A DNA stretch of 64,000 bases from Oreocharis arfaki (Eukaryota > Chordata > Aves > Passeriformes > Paramythiidae), in assembly GCA_013398015.1 (NCBI GenBank), contig VZRR01009800.1, forward strand, positions 62,001-126,000, written 5' to 3'. The translations under genes and the position numbers were made by a program. The notes below the pieces were generated by a model. The model did no database searches and was not told the DNA's origin. It was given only the letters and a program-made list of their open reading frames with translations. Shown piece by piece: positions 48,601-59,325 of this stretch (position 1 is its first letter; each line of letters starts with the position of its first letter).

Positions 48601-50334
48601 CAGGGTCAGATAATCACACCCATTTTCTCTGCATTGGCTGTAAAAGAAGCCATTTGTAGCACCTTCAGTGCCCACCTCTGTCTCTGCTCTGACCATCATG
48701 CCAACACCCAGGCCAGGCAAATTCCCTGAAATACGGGATTGGTGCCTTCAAGCACGCTCTGTAACAAGCACCCTAGTATTTATCTTCATGTAGGACTGTG
48801 TTGGGAAATTATTTGGCATTTCCCCAGCAGGCTCTTGAACACACAGAATTCACAGATGTATCGAATTTACCTTTTTCCTGTCCAGGTCTAGCACCATTAA
48901 ACACACTGAGAAGACTTTCAGTACCATCCAAAAGGAAACTATATCCTTAAAAATGCTCCTCACACAGTTTAATCTGAATCAGACACATGCTGGACTATAT
49001 AAATATCATCGTTATGCCTCATTCCTATAAAAACAATAAGTATTGAGAGCTCTGTTGTTTGCCTAGGAGGGAAAGCTGGTGCCAGGCAGCACCAGGCAGG
49101 CTGCCAGGCAGGAGGTGGACATGGTTACAGAAACAGTCTTTTCTAGATCTGGCCTGAGTCTGATGAAAAAGGCTCCTGTGAGTGAAGGAGGTTTTCACAC
49201 AGGTTGCACATGAAAGGCAGGCAGATGCAAAGGAAGGCTGAATGCTGCACTGGTCTAACAGCTTGGGTGAGCTACAGGGGCAAATTCAATGACTCTTTGC
49301 GTAAAATGAGGGGAATCACATTATTTTTCAACTCTAATTATGCCTCTCTATCCTCATTTATGGAAGAGTTTTGATTTTTCAACAGAAATTTAGATATTCT
49401 GCAAATTTTTCAGAGATTTTTCATTTTTCATCCAGAAGTGCTGCAGTGTTTCCTGAAGCTAACATTGATTTATTCCATGCTCCTGTCGCTATCATCATTA
49501 CCTACAGACCAGCTGGATTACATCCCATGTGACAAATGTCAGCTATCTTTTGGGAACCCTTGTTTGCAGCACAAAAGGACAACACAACAGGAACTCGGGC
49601 CTTAGAGGGCAGTGGATGAAGTAATTTCCACAGGTATCTCCAGTTTTTACTCTTCTGCCAGTGTCTTTTTTATGTTTGGCAATTTGAAAGCAAGAGGCAC
49701 TCGTCATGTTAAGTAATAAAAGTTTGGGGAGACCTCTAAAATGGTCCTTCTTCCCACCTCACCCCTAGCACCCATCTGGAAACCCTGACCTGCTGTGTCT
49801 CTGAACAACTGCATCACGTTGCATGCAGCACGTGGTGAGAGGGTGGTTAGAGCTGTTGCTGCTCCCTTGGTAAAGCCCATAGTCAGCCACAAGTCTCCTC
49901 AACCCCATCTTACAGATGTTTAGCAACAGATATTTTATTTTACAGAAATTTACACTGCAAATGATCAGGTCATACTTGCCAGTAAGCACTTAGGAACTAT
50001 AATCTTGTGCTCTGGCAGAACGGTAAAGGCAACCAAGCTACATTTACAGTGTTTCCTTCCTATATCATACATATTTCAGCCATAGTAAAAAAAAAAAAAG
50101 GTCATCAAAACACAGCCAAGTTGTAAAATCTGACCATCTGCAGGGTGGTTGGTGGAAAACCATTTCTACTTTGCCTTGAGAGGCATTTTTCCAAAGCTGT
50201 CTAACAGCTACCACCAAAGACCACTAGATTATTTACTAGTCAAACATCTGTCAAGAAATAATTAGGTTGTTAAAGGGAGATTGTTAGTTACTGGCATTAG
50301 GTGTCCATTAACATTAATTGAACTCCTCAGAATT
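36607..50334. other. Long non-coding stretch without recognised features
   Basis: Across about 13.7 kb I recognise no gene, RNA or transposon with confidence. The open frame 43585-44142 (plus, 185 codons) and the minus-strand frame 47066-47467 (133 codons) have no family resemblance. CAGG-rich DNA occurs at 49078-49117 and an A run at about 50087-50099. Old diverged repeats may remain undetected. Confidence 0.5.
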
Positions 50335-50370
50335 ATTTAGGAGCAAAGTCTGGCCCCATTGAAGTTAATG
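50335..50370. repeat. Ancient amniote interspersed repeat fragment (copy 5, short)
   Basis: GTCTGGCCCCATTGAAGTTA followed by ATGGGAGCC matches the core of the old amniote repeat (CTGGCCCCATTGAAGTCAATGGGAGC). Only the core is evident. Confidence 0.45.
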
Positions 50371-51399
50371 GGAGCCTTTCAATTAACTCTTGACTGACTT
50401 GATGGATTTGACTCACGGCAGATAGAAAAGTGATGGGTTTCTTTTCAAGCCGTAGATCCATGAATGGCAACATCTGCTACAGGGATATTGTCTCAGAGAG
50501 GCTACACGCTGAGGGAGTATTTGAAATAACCCATCCACTCTGTAAAATCTCATCCACCCCTGAAGAAGTGCTCACCTGTCTGCTTCTTCTCTGTTTGAAC
50601 TGGAAATGCACACTGGGGCATGGAGGTGCTTGCTTCTAAGTCAGCCTGCACACCCCCCACACTCAAATGAGCACAGGAATCCACACAGTGTTTTAAAGAT
50701 TTAGTTTTTAAATCCATCAGCCTGAACCCAAGGCAATCCTTGGGGAATATGCATTAGAGCATTCGGAGGACGTTTCAAGGTGTAAGTCAGAGCAGTCTGC
50801 AAGGTGCCTTAGCCCACCCTGGCCTTCATCAGGATGTTCTCCAATTCAGGCTGATGTGGTTCTGGTCTAACAAAAGTCTGCTAACAAAAGTTTCTGTGGT
50901 GATTTTGGGATACCAGGGACCGGCCCCTCTGCAACAGTGAGGTAAATGGAAAGGTGTCTCTCACACAGCTGAGTTTCAGCCCATCACCCACTGTCCTGAA
51001 GCTTAGAACAAGCACACCTTCACAGCCACAGGTGTCTGAAAGAGAGCAGTGAAATCATTGGTGGGTAATTAGCATTGCTGATATTTACACCATTAAGGAT
51101 CCAGGGAGAAGTGAAACAAGGGTGTGCTGTATGTGCTGATTGGAGATGATTATGTTTCTGCTGATGCTGAGATTTCAGTGTAATAATTTGCCCTCACCAT
51201 GTAGTCCACAGGGACAGGTTTGATTTGATCTTCTGGTTGAGAAGAGAGGGCCTAACCTCAATGTCACTTGCAGCATGGAACAATAGACTTTCCAGATAGA
51301 AAATGTTAGTTTTGCACTAATACAGGAATACAGATTTCTGGACTTCACTGCTAGGTTAGGAGTTAAACTTTTAGTTATCAGATCCCTTGTGTGATATAA
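50371..51399. other. Unannotated non-coding stretch
   Basis: No gene or recognised repeat is seen. Confidence 0.55.
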
Positions 51400-51720
51400 A
51401 CTATCATTATGAGATACATTTTCTTTCCATTATGCTGTAATAAAACCCTCCTGCTTATAATATAAATATATACATTTCCTCCGAGGCATCCTATTTGCTA
51501 AAGAACATCATGGAAATCTAATCTCCTTTTAATCAATAAAACACCAAATGATGTTTCTATTTAATGCAAACTTTGCTTCTTACCATGTAATGAACCTGTT
51601 TCTATTAAGAACACAGCCATTAATGGAATAAGTAATGCATTACTACTATTCCAGTGCTACAGTCAGGTTTCTCTTAGTATTTCCATTATAAACTCAACTA
51701 TGTAAGAGTCTGCAATTTTC
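51400..51720. promoter_or_regulatory. Candidate conserved non-coding element (AT-rich)
   Basis: About 320 bp of AT-rich, non-repetitive sequence with many TAAT/ATTA homeodomain-like cores (TTTTAATCAATAAAAC, CATTAATGGAATAAG, TAATGCATTAC) and little low-complexity DNA. Its texture is enhancer-like. Conservation cannot be tested here. Confidence 0.22.
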
Positions 51721-51757
51721 TGAGCTGGTTTGCCTATAAAATCCTTTTATACTGCTT

Positions 51758-51785
51758 GAGGGCTTGGGGCTTGGGGGCTTGGCTG
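51758..51785. repeat. GGGCTTG short tandem repeat
   Basis: Three near-identical GGGCTTGG-type units follow one another. Confidence 0.75.
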
Positions 51786-51814
51786 GTTATTGTCATGTGC
51801 AGGGTCTCTCTCTC

Positions 51815-51890
51815 TTGCCCAGCCACAGACTCACTGTATGACCCTGACCAAGTCATTTAACCTTTTAGGACTTTAGTCAGTCCAAATGGA
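51815..51890 (+). repeat. MIR/CORE-SINE-like fragment
   Basis: GACTCACTGTATGACCCTGA is followed by CCAAGTCATTTAACCTTTTA and GACTTTAGTCAGTCCAAATG. This follows the MIR-type central order (CTGTGTGACCTTGGGCAAGT, CACTTAACCTCT, CCTCAGTTTCC, AAATGGG). Confidence 0.65.
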
Positions 51891-52751
51891 AAAGGGTCTA
51901 AAAAAGAGAGATGCCTCAGAGGCAAGAGAGATCCAAGTTTAACTACATTTGAAAGAATGACCCTAGGGAATGATAATGGGCTGGAGAGATTTTTGCTTTT
52001 GGGACATGAGTGCAATTTATTGTAAGTCGGTAATGAAAAGAAAATGGAAGCATGGCATTTTGCCAAGAATGAAAACTATGGGTGACTGCTCAAACCATTT
52101 CTGATGGATGCCTATAAGAAGAGATAAACAGCTGTAATTTGGGCCAGAAAGTACTTATGACCCAATCTATGCTTTTGCAAAGGTACTCTTTATTCGTGCT
52201 TTTGTCAAGCTATTGCTGAAGGAAGTTCAAGACCTTTTTCTTCATAAGATGCTCACCCAGAATATTTTATATCCTTATTGGGTTGTGCTAGATCTCAGTC
52301 ATACTGTTTCTATTATCTGATAAATGACAGGGCTTTCAAGAAAAAGGACGAGAAACCTGTATTAGGAAACTCTGAAACATGTATTCACTGGAGCAGAAGT
52401 TGAAGGGAATTTGAAGATTAACAAACACTTTGATGAGCAGACAGCAAAATAAAACGAGAGGACAGACATTTCACAGTTGAATTTCATGCTCACACCCTCA
52501 TGAATGCTGTTAGCTCCCATGCAAGCAGATTAGATTGCGAGACTGGATCCTCCACTAGGGCAGGGAGAACGTGCCTCCAGTGTAAAAGGTCCGTGCCTTG
52601 CACATATTGCTGACCTGACATTGCAGTTTAAGGCAGAAGTGGCAGGAATTTCAAGCTGTCTTAGCATCTCCAGCTCAAAATGAAAGGGAAGATAAAACTC
52701 TACATGCTAACTAATATCCAAATTACCTTTCCTTTGTTCCTACTCCAGCCT
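51891..52751. other. Unannotated non-coding stretch
   Basis: No gene or recognised repeat is seen. Confidence 0.55.
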
Positions 52752-52957
52752 GAGTGAAGAAGAACTTGTTTACTGTGCAGGTGACTGTGCACTGCAGAAG
52801 ATTGACCAGAGTGGTTGTGGAATCTCCTTCACTGGAGAACTGCCTGGATTCTATCCTGTGCAATGTGCTCTGGGAAGAGCCTGACTGAGCAGGGATGTTG
52901 GACCAGATGACCCTCTGTGGTCCCTTCCAACCTCACACACTTCGTGATTCTGTGAAG
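52752..52957 (+). mobile_element. CR1 LINE 3' fragment, intact terminus
   Basis: The plus strand reads GTGAAGAAGAACTTGTTTAC, GTGCAGGTGACTGTGCACTG, AGAGTGGTTGTGGAATCTCC, TTCACTGGAGAACTGCCTGG, CCTGTGCAATGTGCTCTGGG, GATGTTGGACCAGATGACCC and TGTGGTCCCTTCCAACCTCA, ending in GATTCTGTGA. This is the sense strand of the CR1 3' region with its terminal octamer. It is 5'-truncated near 52752 and has no coding capacity. It is the only CR1 copy on the plus strand in the window. Confidence 0.95.
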
Positions 52958-55900
52958 GACTCGTACTGTAGATGTGTGTGAAACAGCTTCAGTGTGAGAA
53001 GGAAATCTGACTGAAGAAAAGCTGGAAAGTCTATCCTCAACTCCCATTTCTTTCTCCCTTGTCTCTGAACTCTGAGACTGAATAAAGGTAAATACTGGGT
53101 TGGGAACATCACAAGAGGGCACACCACAGCTTTGAACCCTCCTAGACAGCTTGGACACCAGCCTGGAGAACACTTGTCCAGCAGTGCTGGACAAGACAAG
53201 GCCCTGAGGGTCAATAAAAGGTCCTCTCTTGTTAATCCAGCAAGCAGAGTGTATTTGCTGGCACTTACTGCCATCTTCAGTTTCCAGTCAAAGCTAAGGC
53301 ATGGACGGCCTGGCGCTGTGGCCTGGGAGTCTGGTGGTGGGACTATGATTCCCCTGCCATGTTCTTCCAAACTATTGTGTCAGTTGCCTCCACACGTGTA
53401 TAAATATTATTTTCTCCATTATACTCAGTTAACATTTCTGAGAACCCCATAGCAGAGTCAGGAACAAATGTTAGTTCTCCTAATCCCAAAAGAGAGCCTT
53501 AAACATGAGATGGGTCAGGTATGATACATTATGTACAACGGGTTTTGATAAAAAAGGATGACTGAGGTGTTTCCTGCACCTGAAGCTCCAGGAGGACAGT
53601 CTGAGGGAAGGACCAGTCCATCCATAATGTCCAGTTACCAGCTGTGACTGCACTGGTGGAGGGCGCAGGGAAGAAAGAGCAGAGGAGGAAATTGGCAGAG
53701 AGAGCCATCACATCCAGAGGCTTTATCCTAGCACAGGTAACACTTTCTTTATTTCACATTTATTTTCTTGCCATGTTAAGGAAGGGGAAAATAGACACGC
53801 TTATTTCTCCTGCTCATTTTCCTGGACCATCTGGTGCTGAAGCAGAGATGACATATCACTGCGAAGAAGGGGAAGATGTCACAGCTTTCACTAATAGCTG
53901 TGGGAGGAAAATAATTATTTTAAAAGTATGTGGGCTGTACAAACCGTACTTGTTAAGTCAAACTACCAGGAAACTTATTTCAGACACAAAACATTTGATA
54001 TTAAGTAATCAGTAATGATTTAGAGATCAGCAATCCCAGCCGTAAATGTCAGGCTCGGTTCTGCTGTAAGCACAGCCCTAGCTCAGGCACCACTTCACTG
54101 AAGCCAGTGCACAATCTTTTGGGTTTTCTGTTTTGAGAAAGAATGAGAAATTATAGACAAGTCTATGCCACAGATTACTCACGGTATGGATATCAGGGAT
54201 TGAAATCAGGTAGGGAAGCAGGTCAGGAGAAGAGGTGAAGCCAATAACGGGACATGTATCACCTTCTAAGCAACGACAAGAACGTATTGATTAAGTCCCC
54301 CTTCGCTCTTGTTCCTTCTGAGTTGTTTCTCTAAAGCCCTCAGGGTGTCTATGTACACTTGCAGTTCTAGATAATTTCATAATTTATAATAATTAAACTT
54401 TGAAGCACCAGAGGTGGGAAGAGAAATGAAGAACTTGTCCTACATAGGGATACTCAGAAACATCAGTCTCCCTGGACAGAAACAAGGGAAATTTGCAATT
54501 GTCATTCAGCAGCTTTTTTAGGGGTCTTTTGGAAAAATCTTGAAAACTTTCTAATTCAGGTGAGAAACTTGCAAGGTGTGTGGAATGATAATTGAAAACA
54601 GGGGTTTTTAAAAATCAAACTGAACAATTTGACTCATGAGTAGTCTTCTTTTTTTGGAATGAAGTGAACATTTCCTCTTCCTCCCCCCAAACAAATCTGT
54701 TTCACTGAAATGTTGGCGTTTGAAAAGTGTTGATAAACTCTAGTTACAATGAGAGCTACTCGGAGAATGGAAACAGATTTGGTAAATGAGTGTAAACAAA
54801 ACAGCTTGAATTTGATTCCTGGTATTTTGTGGAATTGCTTTGCTTGTTCTTTGTAAACAAATAGAGCTAGGACTTTGGGCATTTGAAAAAAAACCCAAAC
54901 ACAATGCCCAGAATGTTTCCAAATTTGTGCCAGGCTGAATTAATAATATTCAGTGTTCAATAAAACACAATGCAGTATCCTATTATTTTCGTGTTTGGAA
55001 TATTCTTTTAACCAGATAGGAGCCAGTCACCCAGTGGAAGTAGTGGATATGCAGAACAAGCAGTTTAAAAAGCAAACACCTGGCAATTGCTGTCTGGAAA
55101 AACTTATTGAGTGCTGAGTAATAAATGCTTGTGGAGGCATTTGGTTCATGTCTAGTCATACTGGTGATTCTCAGAGACAAAAGCAAGATGGTGTTCAAAA
55201 TTTCCCTCTTTCCCATAGATGTTATTGGAAACAGAGAAATATTCCTTACTCTACAACACAGAGTATTGTATACATGGTCTCTATGAAAAAGAGATCGCCC
55301 TGGAGTGTTCTGGACACTCCTATGAATCTACTACATTGCAAATACAAGTTTTCAAGTGTTGTCAACCCAGAAATATTTATCAATACCAGTTCAAAGGTAT
55401 GTTTTCCAACGAAGTAAGTACCTAATCCAACAGGACTTTGCTAAAAGTTCTGGAGAGAAGGTCACAGATAAGACCTCCAGAGGTTTTTGTTGGAAACACT
55501 GCACTTGGTTCTTTTTCAAAGGGAGATGCCATATCCAATTGGAAATAAAAGATGTCTATTGGAAACTTAATGCAATTTTATTGGAGCTAAATTCAATCTC
55601 TCCGTTTTTGATGCAGTAATGGGTCAGCAAACAGAGCTCAAGAGCGCAGCCTCAGACAAGTAATGCCACTGTGGTCAGAGGTGCCACTGGCAGAAGTGCA
55701 CTTCATAAACATGAAACTCCTGAAAAGTTGTTCAGAATATTTAAAAGAATAGTGCTCTTCTCAGTCACTGCAGACCAGCAAACACTCACCAACAAGGTTT
55801 TTCCCAGCCATCACCACAAGCCCAAGCGTCAAACAGAAAATCCATGCCCTAGATAAGGAAGATCACTTCTCTAATGTTATTTTTTTCTCCTTCCTCAAAT

Positions 55901-55984
55901 AGGTTATACAGCAAGCTCTCTGCTTCAGCTGATTAAAACACGCCGTGAGTAATGGAGTGGGAGACACACACACACAGTCAGACC
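52958..55984. other. Non-coding stretch with weak exon-like segments
   Basis: No recognisable gene. Two segments (about 53843-53925 and 55219-55396, plus strand) have good splice-like borders and open frames but encode no protein I recognise. They are discussed as findings and are not called as exons. Confidence 0.4.
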
Positions 55985-56055
55985 CTCGATTTATATAATC
56001 TCCATTGACTTCAGTGGAGTGCCACCAATTTATAGCAAGAAAGGGTCTGCCTACG
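55985..56055. repeat. Ancient amniote interspersed repeat fragment (copy 6)
   Basis: CGATTTATATAATCTCCATT, GACTTCAGTGGAGTGCC and ACCAATTTATAGCAAGAAAG with GGGTCTGCC match the old amniote repeat type with ACTCCATTGACTTCAGTGGA, GATTTATACCAGTGTAAG and ATCTGGCC blocks. Confidence 0.55.
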
Positions 56056-56620
56056 GACTCCTGAGGGATTGATTGGTAACCTACAACAAGCCATTTCCAG
56101 GGAGTAGGATATTTTTGTGAGAATGATTCTTCCTATATCTTGACTATGAAACAGAAACTGACAGAGGCAGGGGTTACACTGTGATATTTATGATACCCAA
56201 AAGGGAACAGAGTCTATTTGAAATGCTTCACAGTACAATTTACATGTTTATTGCGCAAAAGAGCCATTTATTTACGGGCAAAAATCCACCTCTATATTTA
56301 TAAGCAGTTTTTTTAAAAGGGAATGGTTTTGAAAGTGCAAAATGAGAAGACGTTTTTCAACTGTTTTTCTCTCTTCTTTCTCTTGTCTTGGTCCCTGGGA
56401 AGAAATACAGTAAGGTAACACTTCAAATGGTAGAGATCATTCATAGCATCTCCATCCACTTTCCACGCCTGCTTTGGTGGCCTGGCTTGTGCCATAACTA
56501 TCACAAGTTTATTTATAGTTCAGGGGCACCGTGAAAGGTCAAGCAAGGAGGAAGAAATCACAATTAAACAACTAGGGAATCCAGAGAGGATTTTTGTTGT
56601 GCTGAGGGTGTTCTTGGAGC
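56056..56620. other. Unannotated non-coding stretch
   Basis: No gene or recognised repeat is seen. Confidence 0.55.
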
Positions 56621-56661
56621 TGTTTGGGTTTTGTGGTTTTGGGTTGTTTGGGGGTTTTTTA
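56621..56661. repeat. GT-rich low-complexity tract
   Basis: A run made only of G and T except for isolated A near the end (TGTTTGGGTT, TTGTGGTTTT, GGGTTGTTTG and similar units). Confidence 0.85.
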
Positions 56662-57590
56662 ATTTTAGTGCTCATTTACAAAATAACACGTCTTTGAAAT
56701 TATTCCTTCCTTCATTTTCTCCATGTTCTTCCTCTGTGGCTGTTTTGGCAGTGATGCTCTAGAAAAGAGTGAGTGCTGAAGACTCTTCTCAGAGATGACA
56801 CAACGGGTCACGTGAGGTTTCTGTGTCGGTGGCTCTTGGGGAGTTGACAGAGATGGCCCTCTGTGGACTCAGCCTCGATGGGAGCTGGCACCCTGCTGCC
56901 AAGAGTGGTCTGTGCTGTCTAAAAGCTGCTCTAAAAAATTGCAATTACAGAAGCAATGAGCTGCCCTGAGCTGGGAGAATTCACGAGCAGGCTTTTCCTC
57001 ACCACTGTCCTCATGGATGAAAGAAGCAGTGGTCACCAGCGAAAAATTCTGAGTCCCTGCTCTCTTTCCTGCTGGTCTCTATACACTGGCACCAAGGAAG
57101 GAGCCAGGTCCAAATTCCCCACAGGACTGAACCGTTTGCTTCTTCTCTTTCTCCTTCAGGCATTTCCTTCCCTCCACAGGCTGTTTGGGTGCTCTGTAGA
57201 GGGGTGGAGAAAGCACAGATCTCCCTGACATGGTATAGAAGAAAATTTAAGATGGAGGGTTGCAGTGCACATCAAAGGACTCTTGGGGTAAGAGTGGGCA
57301 CATCCTGGGAAAACCAGGCTCTCCTGCCATCTGTTGTGCAGCAGAGCTCTCTCTCCAAGCTGGAATGGGGACTATCAAGGACTCCCTTGAGCGAATGCAG
57401 GATAACAATTTCCAAAGCTGTGCATGAAAGGTGTGCTCAGGGTGCTACTTCCTCAGCAAGGCAGTAACACGGTGGTGGCAGGTCAGAGACAGTTCATACA
57501 GCAGCTTTTAACTGGGATTCACTTGGTATGTGCAGATACAGACGAGGCTCAATTTTCAATCTCATGCTGCCTGTAACACATGACAGGGTC
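56662..57590. other. Non-coding stretch with one exon-like segment
   Basis: A pyrimidine-rich tract ending in CTTCAG and CCACAG precedes an open stretch up to a GTAAGA at 57288. It is discussed as a finding; no protein family is recognised. Confidence 0.4.
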
Positions 57591-57999
57591 AACAGGTTGC
57601 TGTAGAGATCAAGAGAACAGATCAGCCTTCCAAAAATTCAATATTAATTACTGAATATTTATGTTTACCAGGGGGAATGAGTGATCAGAGTTTCTCTCCA
57701 AGGCTGTGTATGAATCTTTGTATTTCAAGAACAATATAAATCAGGCCTTTTTATTTGTCATTTGTGTGAGATGAAAATTAACATCACAAGCATTATTAAT
57801 AAGGCATGAATGACAGAAAGGAAAGGAAACAGAGCAGCTTGCTCCCTATAAGTTTCTCTTTCTGTATATTAAGTAGATTTATCATGTGCTAATTCCCCAC
57901 TCTACTCAATTCTTCTCCTTTCTTTCTGGCAAATTAGAGTTTCAATAGCATTCACATGCCCCTGATTAATATACCTGCCCCTCAGCCATCAAATTATAG
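57591..57999. promoter_or_regulatory. Candidate conserved non-coding element (AT-rich)
   Basis: AT-rich, non-repetitive sequence with many TAAT-type cores (CAATATTAATTACTGAATAT, AAATTAACATCACAAGC, ATTATTAATAAGGC, CTGATTAATATACC). Enhancer-like in texture only. Confidence 0.2.
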
Positions 58000-58050
58000 C
58001 CTTTAACAAATATTAACAAATTCATCCTCACAGCAACCCTCGTATCAAAG
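58000..58050 (-). repeat. MIR-like fragment, part 1
   Basis: CTTTAACAAATATTAACAAA followed by TTCATCCTCACAGCAACCCT and CGTAT matches the antisense of the 3' part of MIR-type SINEs (AATCCTCACAACAACCCTATG). The continuation of the consensus is not adjacent but appears about 260 bp downstream. Confidence 0.55.
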
Positions 58051-58312
58051 GCACCAGGTACCAGACCTGTTCTCTGGGGTGGCCCTGGGGGAGGCAGATG
58101 GAGGTCTCAGGGGTGGGTTAAGGCACAGAATAACAAGACACCAGCACTAACATAGAGGCTAAAGGATTGGTACGAAATTGTGCAGAGGAAGGTTGTGAGG
58201 ACAAGACCTATCGATCAAAGCGGTCCTTCTGGCCTTCAGAATCCACTTAATAAAAGTTAACTCTCCTTGTCTTCAGGCCCTATGGCCATACATCTCCTCC
58301 TGTTTCATAAAG
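58051..58312. other. Sequence between two MIR-like parts
   Basis: About 260 bp separates two consecutive MIR-type blocks. It may be an insertion, since GGTCCTTCTGGCCTTCAGAA near 58220 faintly recalls the 3' end of CR1/L3-type LINEs, but no clear terminus or target duplication was identified. Confidence 0.3.
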
Positions 58313-58366
58313 GGAATTATTGTCCTCAGTCTTACAGGTGAGGAAAGCGAGAATCTGAGAAATTAG
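58313..58366 (-). repeat. MIR-like fragment, part 2
   Basis: GAATTATTGTCCTCAGTCTT followed by ACAGGTGAGGAAAGCGAGAA and TCTGAGAAATTAGG matches the antisense MIR-type block ATTATCCCCATTTTACAGAT, GAGGAAACTGAGGC. It continues part 1 in consensus order and orientation. Confidence 0.6.
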
Positions 58367-59192
58367 GGCCCCAGGCTCTGGGATACTCAGGTGTTTGACT
58401 TTAACAGAATTTCACTTAAAACTGCAAGTCTGTCAGGTGTGTTGGCTTAAGAGCTTAACCCTCAGATTTACAGTCCTTTTGCTCAGTCTGAGCTCAGAGG
58501 AAACGTGGAAGGCAGTTTTTGTCCATTTTGCTCCCTCTGGATGACCAGGGAGTGGACACACAGATGCCGATGCTCACAGAGAAGTCCTCACAGTTGAGGA
58601 CAGGCATTATCTGCCTGCCCAGATAGAGACCTGAACATTTGGTGCAGACATCAAGGGGTGCAGGTGAAACTCCTTCAGCAGCCACCAAAGCACCTATAAC
58701 AGGGAAGGAAAGGTTCTGAGTGGCTGTTTGGATCACCCCGGGGGCAGTCCCTGGGCTGCAGTCACCCCTCTCTGTGCCCAGCAGCAAAAAAACACCTTTG
58801 GGTCTGTTTTTAGATAAAACACATCTTGGCAAAAACATTACTGCTGGTGAGGTTTGAGTTTCCTTAAAATGGATTGAAGAAATTATGTTCATTCAATAGT
58901 CAGTTTTTCCAATGTTTTGTTTTAAAATGCCAGTTTTTTCTCTCTTCTCCCCACTCCCTACAAAAAGTCCACACGGTCAGTCTACCACCAAAACAGCTTT
59001 TTGACTGTTCTCCTCCTCCTGCTTACACCCTTCAGATTCCCAGACCAGGCGTGTGTCCAATGGGTAGATGTGTCTCCAGCTATAAAGACAAAATGTCCAT
59101 GACTGCTGAGAAATCCTCTTTCGTGCTCTTCACGCTATTTACCGTGCAATATTTATATATTAAAATATTACACCTAATCATAATTAACAATG
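58367..59192. other. Unannotated non-coding stretch
   Basis: No gene or recognised repeat is seen. Confidence 0.55.
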
Positions 59193-59266
59193 ATACTTAG
59201 CAGCATCTATATGGCTCTTCACACCTTTAAAGTGCTGTGCAAACACTCATTAATTAATCTTTGCTT
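59193..59266 (-). repeat. MIR-like or L2-like 3' end fragment
   Basis: ACTTAGCAGCATCTATATGG, CTCTTCACACCTTTAAAGTG, CTGTGCAAACACTCATTAAT and TAATC match the remembered 3' end block of old amniote SINE/LINE pairs (TAGC..TTTTCATC, AAAGCGCTTTACAAACATTA, ATTAATCCTCAC). Strand is given in MIR orientation and is tentative. Confidence 0.5.
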
Positions 59267-59279
59267 CAGGGATCCTGTG

Positions 59280-59325
59280 CAGCAGTCTCTTCCACAGGGC
59301 ACCAGCAGTCTCTTCCACAGAGCCA
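59280..59325. repeat. 23-bp tandem duplication
   Basis: Two copies of a unit beginning CAGCAGTCTCTTCCACAG lie head to tail (59280-59302 and 59303-59325), differing only near the end of the unit. A recent slippage-type duplication. Confidence 0.9.

Noticed and set aside
52829..53194. 121-codon minus-strand open frame
   Set aside because: It runs antisense through the CR1 fragment ending at 52957 and its flank; explained by the repeat.
57180..57287. Immunoglobulin-like domain suggested by a WYRR phrase
   Set aside because: A single tryptophan-tyrosine phrase without the paired cysteines and the DxGxYxC block is not enough; kept only as an exon-like segment.
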